Positions 53,540 to 63,125 of a DNA stretch of 64,000 bases are shown here, one piece after another; position 1 is the first letter of the stretch, and every line of letters starts with the position of its first letter. The notes below the pieces were generated by a model, which had not been told where the DNA came from, ran no database searches, and saw only the letters and a program-made list of their open reading frames with translations. Origin of the DNA: Kluyveromyces lactis (Eukaryota; Ascomycota; Saccharomycetes; Saccharomycetales; Saccharomycetaceae); assembly GCF_000002515.2 (NCBI RefSeq), contig NC_006037.1, forward strand, positions 992,001-1,056,000. Direction: 5' to 3'. The position numbers were made by a program, and so were the translations under genes.

Positions 53540-53940
53540 TGTTGGACTGGATGATGATCATACATGGTAATAGGAACTTTGCTTAGGGGGTTAGTGGTAC
53601 TCACGTCAATGGATGTCATCTTGACTCGACCTGGTAATGAAATTAATGGTTGAATTGGTGATTGGTGTATGAACTTCGACTAATTAAGTTAATTTCTTAC
53701 GGTGTTCTCCTCGGTTTCTTACATATGACATATAAGTTAATGCAGAACAATAATTAATATGTCGTCAATTCCTAATGGGAAATTGAATGAAGAAACCATC
53801 TACCTATATTCTTTTTGATTTGAAGTGCAAGTATTGGATGGTGTAGCCTTGATCTTAGTTATGGTGGCTTCACTCTTATTTCCTTATTGTTACCATACAG
53901 TGGCGGCCTAGAAAGGCCCATACACTGCTGTGTTACAACA
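53540..53940 (-). mobile_element. Solo LTR, Ty1/copia family
   Basis: About 400 bases starting TGTTGGACTGGATGATG and ending GTGTTACAACA, with TGTTG/CAACA inverted ends. It is collinear with the LTR at 62728-63125 through GGTGTTCTCCTCGGTTTCTT, GACATATAAGTTAATG, and GATGAAGAAACCATCTACC. No internal region is attached. Of intermediate age by its divergence from the 62728 LTR. Confidence 0.85.
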
Positions 53941-55120
53941 AAAGTACCATTGAGAAATAAAATCGAATTCTCTAACATTCACAAAATATGCAAGTAAAAA
54001 TATGCAAGTAAAAAGATGCCAATATATCGAATTTTAAGCTTCAATTTTCCGGTCGATAATTGTTTATTGCTAAAAGTTTCAGGCTAAACTAACCAATTCA
54101 ATTTAACAGCGTACAAAATATGGTCAGCTTGGAATCTTTATGAATTGCTAGTTATATTTCTAGTTTTCGTTCGTTTGATCAGAGGTTAGGGGGTGACAGG
54201 TTTACTGTTATCTCATCTGCAGACAACGGTAGTGGCTAGTTTTTGAATGTGAGTGCATAATTCGAAAAAGAAACAGGCTCATTTTCCCGTTGGTAAACGT
54301 TCGCCACAATTAATCCAAGTTGAGACTTTTTGCGAGTTATGAAGTCTTTAACGTTGCAGGTTTCATAGATGGTGAGAATGGGCGGGGTAATGTAAACGAT
54401 TGCGTGACAGAAACCATGTCTGGGTCTCGGTCCTTATCGACTACTTTGAGTGGTTTAAAAAAGAGAGCAATCAGCAACTGTGGAAGATGTTGTGGACACA
54501 CAGATCATTGCCATGGTTGTCGCGTATTACAATGGGCAATTGGACGGGGGCAAAAGCATTGTGTTTTATAAGTTCACGTCAAACTGCACACTTTGAACCA
54601 TATTCTCCTCAGTGTCTTCTTTAAAGTGATATATAGTGAATGTAGTTAATCACTAAATGCAGTAGCGTTGACCCTGGATTGTCTCAGCTTAAGATTGTTA
54701 TGAAACAATGATCCAATAAATGCCAATTAGGAAATGCCTTACCATGCCTTCCAACAAAAGCTGAGCACTTTAAGTATTAACTCTAGAGACAACTTCAACA
54801 GAGCCGTTGGAATTACCCTTGATGTTAAACATTTATACCGCCTGTATGGCTAAAAATGGACCTTTCCAATAACTAATGGGAGAAAGCTCATAAACTATCT
54901 ATTTAATGTCTTGAAGCGACAGGACGTTTCTGGTGCGGCCGAACTGAGACTGAACAAGGCATTCTTGCTTCAGGTTTTGACACATGTTTATTTGGAATCC
55001 GGAAATGTCTCGAAGAACTGTAAATTTTTGCGATAGAGCCACCATTCTCTGAGAACAGGTACGGTGAGTCGAAACTGCAAAATAGTCCCGCCCCTATAAG
55101 ATCTAAGATGTTTATCAATT
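53941..55120. other. Gene-poor region between LTR and relic
   Basis: About 1.2 kb. A short direct repeat (ATATGCAAGTAAAA twice) lies at 53983-54015. A Cys-rich open stretch at about 54410-54571 (SNCGRCCGHTDHCHGC) has no ATG context or family match. Nothing else supported. Confidence 0.35.
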
Positions 55121-55998
55121 AATGAGCTACATCTGGAGCAAATAGGGCCTTTACAGTAAATTCTATGCCCTCAAACTTTAGCTTCAAGTCACCCTCTTCT
55201 AAGACCCTGAGTTTAACGTTTGCCTGGGTGAAAATTTCATAATCAGATTCATCCGAGAAGTTATGAAAAGATTTGTCTCAGGCCACACATATGGTGGTTC
55301 TGATGGCACTTATTAAATCCACGTAGCGATTTTTAGTGACTTTAGACTTTGGCAAATGTTCATGAGGCGTTTGGTTTGCGTTAAGCCCCTCGTGTGAGGA
55401 ATTCTCGGGTCACGGTTGTTATTCGAAGAGCTGTTATTGAGACAGTTCTTACTGCTATTATTTTAGGAATGTCTCTCATTGCTTTCATTCTGCATTCGGC
55501 TTAGAATTCTTAAAAGTTTGCCAGTTTCATGTTCCCTTGAAGATAGGTGAAATTTGCGACGCGATATTTCTCTGGCAACAAATTCACGACGATTTCATAG
55601 AGTCCTTTTTCTATGTCAACCAGCACGGTATTTTTTACCTCTACTTATAGCTTCCAAACTCTTTTGGCGAAGTCCTTGATCAGCTCTCCGTAATTTATCG
55701 AGAGTTTGTATATTTTTTCATAAATGAATGCTGCTCAGCCTTCTACAATTCTTTTAACAGACTCTAAAAAGCATTCAGTTAGACTGACATCTTTCTTTAT
55801 TTCTTCTTTAAACCAGGAAGGATAAGATTGAACAGGCAGGCATACACTACCGATTGCGACAATATACGCTTCTTCTTCTTTAGTTAACTGTATTGAGAGA
55901 TGGAAATTCTTTGAGGTTAGGAATCTATATTCTAAGTCTTGGTTTTGCGATTCTCTACAAAAAGCTTTTAAACAATCGTTATACTCGTCAGGAGACAT
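55121..55998 (-). pseudogene. Degenerate gene of unknown family
   Basis: The minus strand shows a series of protein-like open segments across this region: an 87-codon ATG-initiated part (55735-55998, MSPDEYNDCLKAFCRESQNQ), a Lys/Tyr-rich part just after it, and a C-terminal part ending near 55121 with DLKLKFEGIEFTVKALFAP. Each has coding-like composition but they are separated by several breaks, so the gene is dead or badly decayed. I cannot name the family. Confidence 0.4.
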
Positions 55999-56439
55999 TG
56001 CCTTGTGTAAGATGAAGGAGCTTTGGGATGCTCCGCGTCAATTTTTAATGGCTGGTTTCAGGAATTGGTTGGAAATGAAAAATAGGTTGGGCGATTTCAG
56101 ATGAGTTTTCATGTTTCGATTCGTTCGCATCTGATTTGCGGTGCTTTCCATTGGATTTCATCGAATTTGTCACCTTCGTAAACTCGGTGTCTGGGTAATA
56201 ACTAAGTTAGGCAGAAGGATATCATAAAGCGTCCAGATATTGGATTGGGTATGAATATGGGAATCCATAGGATAAACCTCCGCTGAAATGAAGCGGATAT
56301 TTAAATTTTGAAAAAGGAAACCAAGATTCGAGATGGATAAGGTAAAGATGGGACAAAAGGTAAGGCAAAAGGTAAAACAGACAGGTTGGTGCGAATGTGG
56401 AAAGTCAGCAGAATTCACGTTGATGCTGGAGATATTGGG
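55999..56439. other. Intergenic
   Basis: About 440 bases. A purine-rich stretch at 56305-56370 (GGAAACCAAGATTCGAGATGG) resembles the one at 44171. Nothing else recognised. Confidence 0.35.
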
Positions 56440-56590
56440 ACAATGTCGTAATTTGGGGGTTTCAATTATACAGAGTGTACTATTTAAGATGTTCTCCTAA
56501 TTTTCTTTAAAGTGACCGACAGTTAAGTCATCGGGTTCAAATAATAAATTGAATGAAGAACCTTCCACTGATATAATTTTTTGACATAAC
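56440..56590 (-). mobile_element. Ty1/copia LTR fragment
   Basis: Short remnant collinear with the middle of the family LTR: GATGTTCTCCT, TGACC...AGTTAAGT, then AATTGAATGAAGAA and CCACTGATATA. Strongly diverged. It lies directly downstream of the precursor gene at 56618, as another remnant does for the fossil paralog. Confidence 0.45.
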
Positions 56591-56617
56591 ATACTCTAAC
56601 CGATTTTTGCCATAGCT

Positions 56618-57781
56618 TCATTCCTCACAAGCATTACCGGAACATTGAGCACCATCCTTGTTGTCATTACAATATCCATCGACGCCGCCATAAGTGTTAA
56701 AATACAATTCCCCATGTATAGCATTTTCGGCGCCTAACTGGTTATAGTCTTCTCCTTCACCCGGGTGAGGATTATCAGTGACCGTCCAGCAGTACTTCCA
56801 CGCAGGCGAATCACGGAAATAGTTGTAAACGGAGGAATCATATTCTTCTTCTTCTAATCCTCTATCGTTGGCAGCAATTCGTAATAAATCGTTGTTTGCA
56901 TTATCCCAGGCCCAAGAGATCCATTGAGCGTCGAAATAATTGTATCTCTTGTGCAGAACCTTTTGATCAGTGTAACGTAAAGTTGATTCCAAAGAGCCGG
57001 GATTTTCATCCTCGGTGATATCATTGACCATTGAGTCCAGACCAGTATTCAAATGTACAGCAGCATGAGACCCCAAAGGACTATCAAACTGTAGCATATG
57101 AACTGTGTCAGTAACATTGTTGCTACGCTTCTTCAACGAAACGGTATCATACACCTCCCAAAGTCCTTTGAAGGTCAAACCCGCATCAGTAATGGTAGAA
57201 TTCACACGATCAGCTCTACCGTCTTCAACCTTAAGATATGTAGAATCTCCAAAGCTGAATGAACTGGACTCTTCACGTTTTGCGTTCGATGAAGTCCAAC
57301 CGTTTCCAGGTCTTCCCGCAGCCGTTGCAAAGATAGTGCCAACAGTACCAGCAACCATAGCTACAGCAATACCGACCCAGCATGCAGGGCCTGCAATAGT
57401 CATACATGAAGCCACTGCCCAACCACCTGTTAGAGCTCCTGCAGATATCAAGAATCCAGCAACTGCTGCATTTCCAATCCAGTTCCAATGATTACGCTTC
57501 CCAAGCACGAAAATAGACACTCCACCGTCTTCCTCAGCAGTGCTAACAGTGTCAGTGTATTTTGGGAGATTATAATTAGGATGTTCAACACTTTTGTCTA
57601 CAACGTTAATAGCGCCAGTATGTCCCGCTTCTCTTTGAGCTTCTCTGTAAAAATGATAGCAGCTGATCAATCCAAAGAAGACACAAAATAAGATGAGGAA
57701 TTTAATCAGAGTAAGTTTCCAAGACTTAAATGGAGAAACTTTATGAAGCGAGTTTTGAGATTTATCTTGACTCATGATCAT
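56618..57781 (-). CDS. Membrane-anchored Kex2-type precursor protein, K1-like layout
   Basis: A 387-residue protein with the same plan as the gene at 49901. The N-terminal tail ends KSWK before a membrane span at about 23-43 (TLIKFLILFCVFFGLISCYH). Lys-Arg sites at 95-96, 168-169, 218-219 and 278-279 would give Kex2 products. Residues 99-157 form a Gly/Ala-rich double hydrophobic segment (NWIGNAAVAGFLISAGALTG, GPACWVGIAVAMVAGTVGTI). The middle part has N-glycosylation sites (NST, NVT). The last 109 residues are acidic and Trp/Tyr-rich with four or five cysteines (CWTV, GYCND, QCSGNAC). It contains DNANND, a hexamer also present near the end of K1 toxin beta, possibly by chance. A secreted toxin-like role is inference. 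A fossil paralog lies at 58804. Confidence 0.6.
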   Translation of the reverse strand: MIMSQDKSQNSLHKVSPFKSWKLTLIKFLILFCVFFGLISCYHFYREAQREAGHTGAINVVDKSVEHPNYNLPKYTDTVSTAEEDGGVSIFVLGKRNHWNWIGNAAVAGFLISAGALTGGWAVASCMTIAGPACWVGIAVAMVAGTVGTIFATAAGRPGNGWTSSNAKREESSSFSFGDSTYLKVEDGRADRVNSTITDAGLTFKGLWEVYDTVSLKKRSNNVTDTVHMLQFDSPLGSHAAVHLNTGLDSMVNDITEDENPGSLESTLRYTDQKVLHKRYNYFDAQWISWAWDNANNDLLRIAANDRGLEEEEYDSSVYNYFRDSPAWKYCWTVTDNPHPGEGEDYNQLGAENAIHGELYFNTYGGVDGYCNDNKDGAQCSGNACEE

Positions 57782-58362
57782 CTTGTTGAAATGGTGAAAC
57801 CTATAATCACAAAATAGATTTCACCCGAGTTACTAATAGGCGAGATGAATTGCAATAATTATGAAGAAGCCCGAACAAGAAACCTAGATGGTATTAACAT
57901 TTTCTGACGAATTGGCTGGTTCGAAGTGAATAATATCACATATATATGCAATGCTTTACAAGTGAAGTTGGAAGAAAATCGTTACACAATTTTTGAAAGG
58001 TCCCAAAACTTTTTGTCTCGCACACCACTTGAAGTTGGACCCGAATAATTGGAAGCTTAATCGCCGACTCAAATATTGTTACTGCAATAACTGCGAGGAA
58101 TGCAAATACCGCAAGAATAGCACCTTTCTCACTATTATTGAAAAATCCCGCATTCCATTTTCGTCCCAATTGCCAAGAGATTTAAGGTAACTACGAGCAA
58201 CATATGCCGTGATTAGAAGCAGTGTACCCTTAGCTTCGTGTTTATTATTGATGAGATAAGAATATACACAGAGAAAGCTTGAATGATGAACTCACTAGCA
58301 AGTCTTCTACTCATTATTCTAGCGAATTGTATTCCTCCAAACACTTTCAGTTTTGATTCACC
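57782..58362. other. Intergenic, promoter side of precursor gene
   Basis: About 580 bases; small ORFs on both strands at 57936-58190 have no recognisable features. Nothing supported. Confidence 0.3.
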
Positions 58363-58700
58363 TGTTGGACTGGATGATGTCCACTGTTTGAATTAAACAC
58401 TTTGCTTCGCGGTGAGTAGCATTCGTGTCAGCAGATGCAACTCGGGCTTATAGTTGACAAACAAATTATTGGCTGATTCAATTGATGATCAGTATACGAA
58501 CTTCGAGTAACTAAGCATGTTATGTGAGATTCCCCTCCTCCATGGCTTCTCCTGTTTAACATACAGGTAGGTTGTTAAGTTTGAGTAAATAAATGGATGA
58601 AGAAGCCTTGTTCTTGTATAATTTTTAAATTGATTTGCCAATTACCGAACGCTGTACTCTTCCTCTAAATTTTATCACAGTTCTATCTCAATGTTTAGCA
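58363..58700 (-). mobile_element. Degraded Ty1/copia solo LTR
   Basis: Begins TGTTGGACTGGATGATG at 58363 like the 53540 LTR and stays roughly collinear (ATTGATGATCAGTATACGAACTTCG, ATGGATGAAGAAGCC) but is much diverged, and its right end is uncertain. An old copy. Confidence 0.65.
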
Positions 58701-58803
58701 ATGTTTCAATGAGTTGCGCTTTAAATATGCTCAGACGCTGCTATGGGAATTCACTGAATGAGTATAATTTTTCACGTCTTCCATTCGACAAAGCCCAACC
58801 ATT

Positions 58804-59145
58804 TCAGATCTCCCCATGAAAGTTGCAGGAATGGTACCGACGGTACCAGCAAGCATAGCCGGTAAGGGCTCCTGCCGATATCAAGAACCCAGCAACAGCT
58901 GAATTTCCAATCCAGTTCCAATGATCATGCTTGACTAGCACATAATTAGACGCGCCACCGGCTTTCTCAGCAATGTTAACGTCATTCGAATGGCCTGCTT
59001 GTCTCTGAGCCTCCCTATATAAATGATAACAACTGATCAATCCAAAGAAGAAAACAAATAGAATGAGGAATTGAATGAGAATGGTTTTCCATGACTTCGT
59101 CGAAGGAGCTTCACGAACTGCGTATTGAGACTGATCTTGAACCAT
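58804..59145 (-). pseudogene. Fossil paralog of the 56618 precursor gene
   Basis: N-terminal part of a gene clearly related to the precursor at 56618: it shares KSWK, the membrane span (LIQFLILFVFFFGLISCYH), REAQRQAGH, and HDHWNWIGNSAVAGFLISAG. Only the first third is recognisable, and it is broken. Together with the LTR remnant beside each copy it suggests duplication of a gene-plus-LTR unit. Confidence 0.75.
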
Positions 59146-59469
59146 AATTCGAGGTGATGAATTCAATTGAATAATGGAAAAGCCGCAAAAAGATACTTGG
59201 ATTATACTGAAAATTTCCGTAGCTATTGACTAGTATAAATCGAGATGTACAACATACTTATATATGCTGTTTCATGAGTGAATGTTATGTTACGTAAGAA
59301 AAAAACCTTTTGTCTCGTTGTTTTTTAAGTTTTCTCATGATATTCTTATAGGATACTTCCCAAATAGGGAGATGAATTTATGACTAGCATTTTTATAGAT
59401 TTTGAGGAGGAAAAAAAGGAAGAAAGAAGGGAGAGGGATCTGATGTAGAGAAGAGCATGTGTGTGCGGC
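59146..59469. other. Upstream region of fossil gene
   Basis: About 320 bases containing a purine-rich stretch at 59400-59445 like those at 52055 and 44171. Nothing else. Confidence 0.35.
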
Positions 59470-59828
59470 TGTTGGACTGGATATTCATCATGTTTTGTAG
59501 TAGGGACTTGGCATAGAGGGTTAGCAGTATTGATGTAACTGGATGCCATTCTGATTTGTAGTTGTTAATGAAATAATGGATAATTGAATTGATGATTGAC
59601 TACTTAAGTAAGCTAGCTACTTACGGTGTTCTCCTTGGTTTGTTACATGTGACACGTAAGTTAATGTAGAAGAATAATTAATATGCGACCAAATTCCGAT
59701 GGGAAAATTGGATGAAGAAAGCCTCTACCCATATACTTTTGGATTGGGATTCCGATCCCCGAAACGCTGTAGCCTTGGTCCAATAATTGACTCCTGAGAA
59801 AATGCTCCTACAACGGCAGGGAACAACA
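59470..59828 (-). mobile_element. Solo LTR, Ty1/copia family
   Basis: About 359 bases from TGTTGGACTGGATATTCATC to GGCAGGGAACAACA, with TGTTG/CAACA ends. It is roughly nine-tenths identical by eye to the LTR at 62728-63125 over its first 280 bases and lacks about 40 bases near the right end. The youngest of the solo copies in the window. Confidence 0.9.
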
Positions 59829-59982
59829 AATTAACACTATGGATCCATCTTATACATTTAACACGTGACTGGAAATAGCGTTATCACGAATAACTTGAAC
59901 ATTCGATTATTCAACTTTTTTCTTTTTTTTTTCCATCCATTCAATTCCGTTTCGAGAGAAGGAAGATCTCGCTGCATCCAAA

Positions 59983-59990
59983 TATAAAAA
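59983..59990 (+). promoter_or_regulatory. TATA box of GNAT gene
   Basis: TATAAAAA, 76 bases upstream of the ATG at 60066, indicating a normal eukaryotic promoter in front of a gene of bacterial type. Confidence 0.5.
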
Positions 59991-60065
59991 CCTTAATTTT
60001 TCTTGATTATCATTAAAATCGCTCTAATCTTAAACTTTGTTTAGGTTCGAGAAGGATGCAAAAAA

Positions 60066-60611
60066 ATGGACCAATTGCACAACAAGATGACGAGTGATCT
60101 AACTATTCGCCAATGCACCCCAGATGATATTGATATATTAAAGGCATTATGCAGAACTACATTTTGGGAGACCTTTGGTGCAGATAACACTGAAGAGAAT
60201 TTAGAAGCAATGTTTGAGGAGAGTTTTAATGATGCTGTCTTGAAAAAAGAGATCCTTGATGAACATAGCCATATCTGCCTACTATTTTTTGACAATGAAG
60301 CTGCAGCGTTCATCAAAGTGAATGACCATAAATCCCAGACAGAGGATATGGGGACTGAATACGTGGAATTACAACGTATATATATCCTCCAAAAGTACCA
60401 AGGTAAAGGACTGGGCCGTGTTTTAATGGATAAGGTTCATGATATAGCACAGTCGTACGGAAAGAAGAAAATCTGGCTAGGTGTTTGGGAACACAATCAA
60501 AAGGCAATAGATTTCTATAAAAAATTCGGCTTTGAAATTACTGGAGACCACTCCTTCTTTGTTGGTGACGATGAACAGCGTGACTATATAATGGAGAAAG
60601 TAATCACTTAA
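60066..60611 (+). CDS. GNAT N-acetyltransferase, PaiA-like
   Basis: A 181-residue GNAT-fold acetyltransferase. The acetyl-CoA motif is QKYQGKGLGRVLMD (QGKGLG at 112-117), preceded by the ELQRIYIL strand; motif B is KIWLGVWEHNQKAIDFYKKFGF, and the C-terminus THSFF-like DHSFFVGDDEQRDYIMEK is typical of bacterial PaiA-type polyamine and related acetyltransferases. The substrate is probably a small amine, but this is inference from family. Length and motifs match bacterial members better than fungal GNATs known to me, and the gene lies alone among transposon LTRs, suggesting horizontal transfer. It has a TATA box and no intron. An alternative start is Met8. Confidence 0.85.
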   Translation: MDQLHNKMTSDLTIRQCTPDDIDILKALCRTTFWETFGADNTEENLEAMFEESFNDAVLKKEILDEHSHICLLFFDNEAAAFIKVNDHKSQTEDMGTEYVELQRIYILQKYQGKGLGRVLMDKVHDIAQSYGKKKIWLGVWEHNQKAIDFYKKFGFEITGDHSFFVGDDEQRDYIMEKVIT

Positions 60612-61505
60612 CTACGTATATGCCAGTGAGACTAACGAGAACATTTTAAATTATATAATTATCTGTTGGACTGGACACTGAGTGGAATTGACACGAGGGA
60701 CTTGTCAATACCTTCTGTGGACTCGACACAGCATACAGATTGGTAGACTGATATCGACATGATGCATTGTCCCAGTCACGCGTACTTCTGCATGAGTTCT
60801 GGCACTGACTGTTGGAGAAAATATCCCTTATTTTGTGTAATGCGCACTCACAATGGTGCATGCATATTGTCACGTAGCGGCCAGCTACAAAGCACCTCTG
60901 TTAACACCACTTTACTTTAAAAGTTAAGATGCAGTGCTGAATGTATTTTGTCATTGTAAAGGGATTACCCGGTATGACTCTTTATGCTTATCTTGGAACG
61001 GAACCTTATCTTATCAAACAAGAAAAAGCAAGTACTTGAAATGGAAGCTCGAAGGCCGATGGAAAAGCTATACTACCGACAGCGAGCGGATCTGGAGGAC
61101 AGAAGCACCCAAAGCGGCAGCTTACTACACCTAAAATCCAGTCATAAACAGCGTCAGGGGATGATAAACATCATAATACAAAAATCAATTTGATATGTCC
61201 CCTGAGTTGCAGTTTTGGGATATCCGTAAGGAACGAAGTTAAGCTCAGAATTAGCCTGCTAAAGGACAAGAGCAACGATATCAATTGAGAAGACTCTCGG
61301 AACTTATTCAGCGACCGCTTTGAAGCGTATCCTTTCGAGGGTTGACGATGATTTGCAACCGGACGCAGGTATATATTAAGAAAGCTGTTCGCATCTCCGG
61401 ATTAACTCATGCTAATTGTTCATTTAGCTATACTCCTCCTACTCGCACGGTATTCAGTTTTCAGATGCTAGCTTCACCTTACCAAGATAAGAACTAGAAA
61501 CGAGC
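60612..61505. other. Intergenic GNAT to CYB2-like gene
   Basis: About 890 bases. TGTTGGACTGGA at 60665 equals the first 12 bases of the family LTR but homology does not continue. A TATATATT at about 61370 lies 135 bases before the CYB2-like ATG. Short ORFs at 60934-61193 have no features. Confidence 0.4.
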
Positions 61506-62727
61506 ATGATTTCAACAAGACTGGCTACCAGAAGCGTTAGGAGTTGTTTCCGCGTTGGAACAACTCAATTACCAATTAAGTACTCCAAGCGGTTTGTAAG
61601 AACGCAGTCTGCATCTGCAGTCAAGGATAAGGCGCGTTATTCTAACCCTAAATACAATAAAAGTACGAAGGCGTCTGTTCTGACAGGAGCCTCTTCACTG
61701 GCATTGTTTCTCTCGTACTTCTTTTCTGGCGATGACACAAACACAGTGTCAGTGAAGGAAGTTAAGTCCCATAATCGTATCGATGACTGCTGGATCGTCA
61801 TTGATGGAGATGTTTATGATATAACTGGTTTCCTCAGCAAGCACCCAGGAGGTGTCACAAGGCTGATGGAATTTGCAGGCAGAGATGCTACTGAAAGATT
61901 CCATCAAATGCATTCCTCTGCAATGCTGGAGAAGATGAAGGAGCACCTAACGTATATCGGAAAACTGAAAGGTGCATTCGACGAAGAGCTATCAGAGGAA
62001 GAGATAAGGATTATGGAACAGAAGTCTAAAATCCCATCTTTGAGCAAAGTGTTTTGTATCTCTGACTTTGAGGCGATTGCCAAGCAAGTTTTGCCGAAAT
62101 CTACTTTCTTCTACTATGCTACCGGATCCTCTATGAATTTACGTTACGGGAGAACCACTATGCGTATAGTAGGGTTTTCTTCAGACCCAAGGCCTTACAG
62201 GATCTTGATGAAGTGAACACTACTACTAAATTCCTAGGAGCCAAGGTCGATCTCCCTGTATACATCACTGCATTTGCAGGATCCAGATTGGCTCACCCTC
62301 TCGGGGAACTAAACTTGCAGTCTGCCGCTTACAATGCCAATGTGATGCAGATGGTACCGAAGCAGAATTCGTACAGCCACGAAGAATTCTTCCCACACGT
62401 TCCAGACGATCAGAACCACTGGCTGCAGTACCATTTTGACACGCAAGAAGAACTAGACAACTTGGAGAATTGGGTGAAGAAAGCAGGAACCATGCCAAGT
62501 GTCAAGGGCTTGTTTTTCAACGTGGACTTGAATGACATTGGCAATCGAGAAAAGGATTCAAGGCAGAGAGCTTCCCAAGCTGGAAGCGAGTATCTGAACG
62601 AAATGACTGACAACAAGTTTGGAACTCACCCTAAGATCACCTGGAAAACCATCGATAGAGTCATGCAGAATACGGCTTTGCCAATTGGCCTGAAAGGTGT
62701 TCAAAGAGGTGAAGACGTTGTCCTTGC
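61506..62727 (+). pseudogene. CYB2-like L-lactate:cytochrome c oxidoreductase, broken
   Basis: Remnant of a flavocytochrome b2-type gene, whose product oxidises lactate in the mitochondrial intermembrane space. It has an Arg/Ser-rich presequence (MISTRLATRSVRSCFRV), a hydrophobic segment near residue 60, a cytochrome b5 domain (CWIVIDGDVYDITGFLSKHP then GRDATERFHQMHSS) with both heme His candidates, and the start of the FMN barrel. Near 62130-62150 the frame changes; downstream residues continue in another frame with RENHYAYSRVFFRP and VDLPVYITAFAG. Coding homology stops at KGVQRGEDVVLA, where an LTR begins, so the catalytic His/Arg region of the barrel is missing here. Two independent lesions make it a pseudogene. 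Whether it is an extra copy of CYB2 cannot be told. Confidence 0.88.
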
Positions 62728-63125
62728 TGTTGGACTGGATATTCATCATGTTTGGTAGTAGGGGCTTGGCCTAGAGGGTTAGTAGTATTAACGTAATTGG
62801 ATGCCATTCTGACTTGTAGTTGTTAATGAAATAAATGGATAATTAAATTGGTGATCGACTAGTTAAGTAAATTACTTACGGTGTTCTCCTTGGTTTCTTA
62901 CATCTGACATATAAGTTAATGTAGAACAGTAATTAATATGTCGTCAAATCCAGATGGGAAATTGGATGAACAAACCATCTACTTATATACTTGTTACATC
63001 TGATGTTCAAATAATGGTGCTGTAGCCTTGATGCTGATCCTAGTTGCTCTCAGCTCAGCTTCGTATTTAGCATTGGTTCAATAACTGGTGCATTAGAAAG
63101 GCTCCTACAACGCCAGGGAACAACA
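62728..63125 (-). mobile_element. 3' LTR of a Ty1/copia retrotransposon
   Basis: 398 bases with TGTTG/CAACA inverted ends (TGTTGGACTGG at left, GGGAACAACA at right). The element reads on the minus strand, so this is its 3' LTR; a purine tract (GGGGGTG on the minus strand) directly precedes it in element orientation, as expected for plus-strand priming. It is inserted in the CYB2-like gene. The other end lies outside the window. Confidence 0.92.

Noticed and set aside
60665-60760. Possible further LTR starting TGTTGGACTGGA
   Set aside because: Only the first 12 bases match the family LTR; the rest cannot be aligned by eye.
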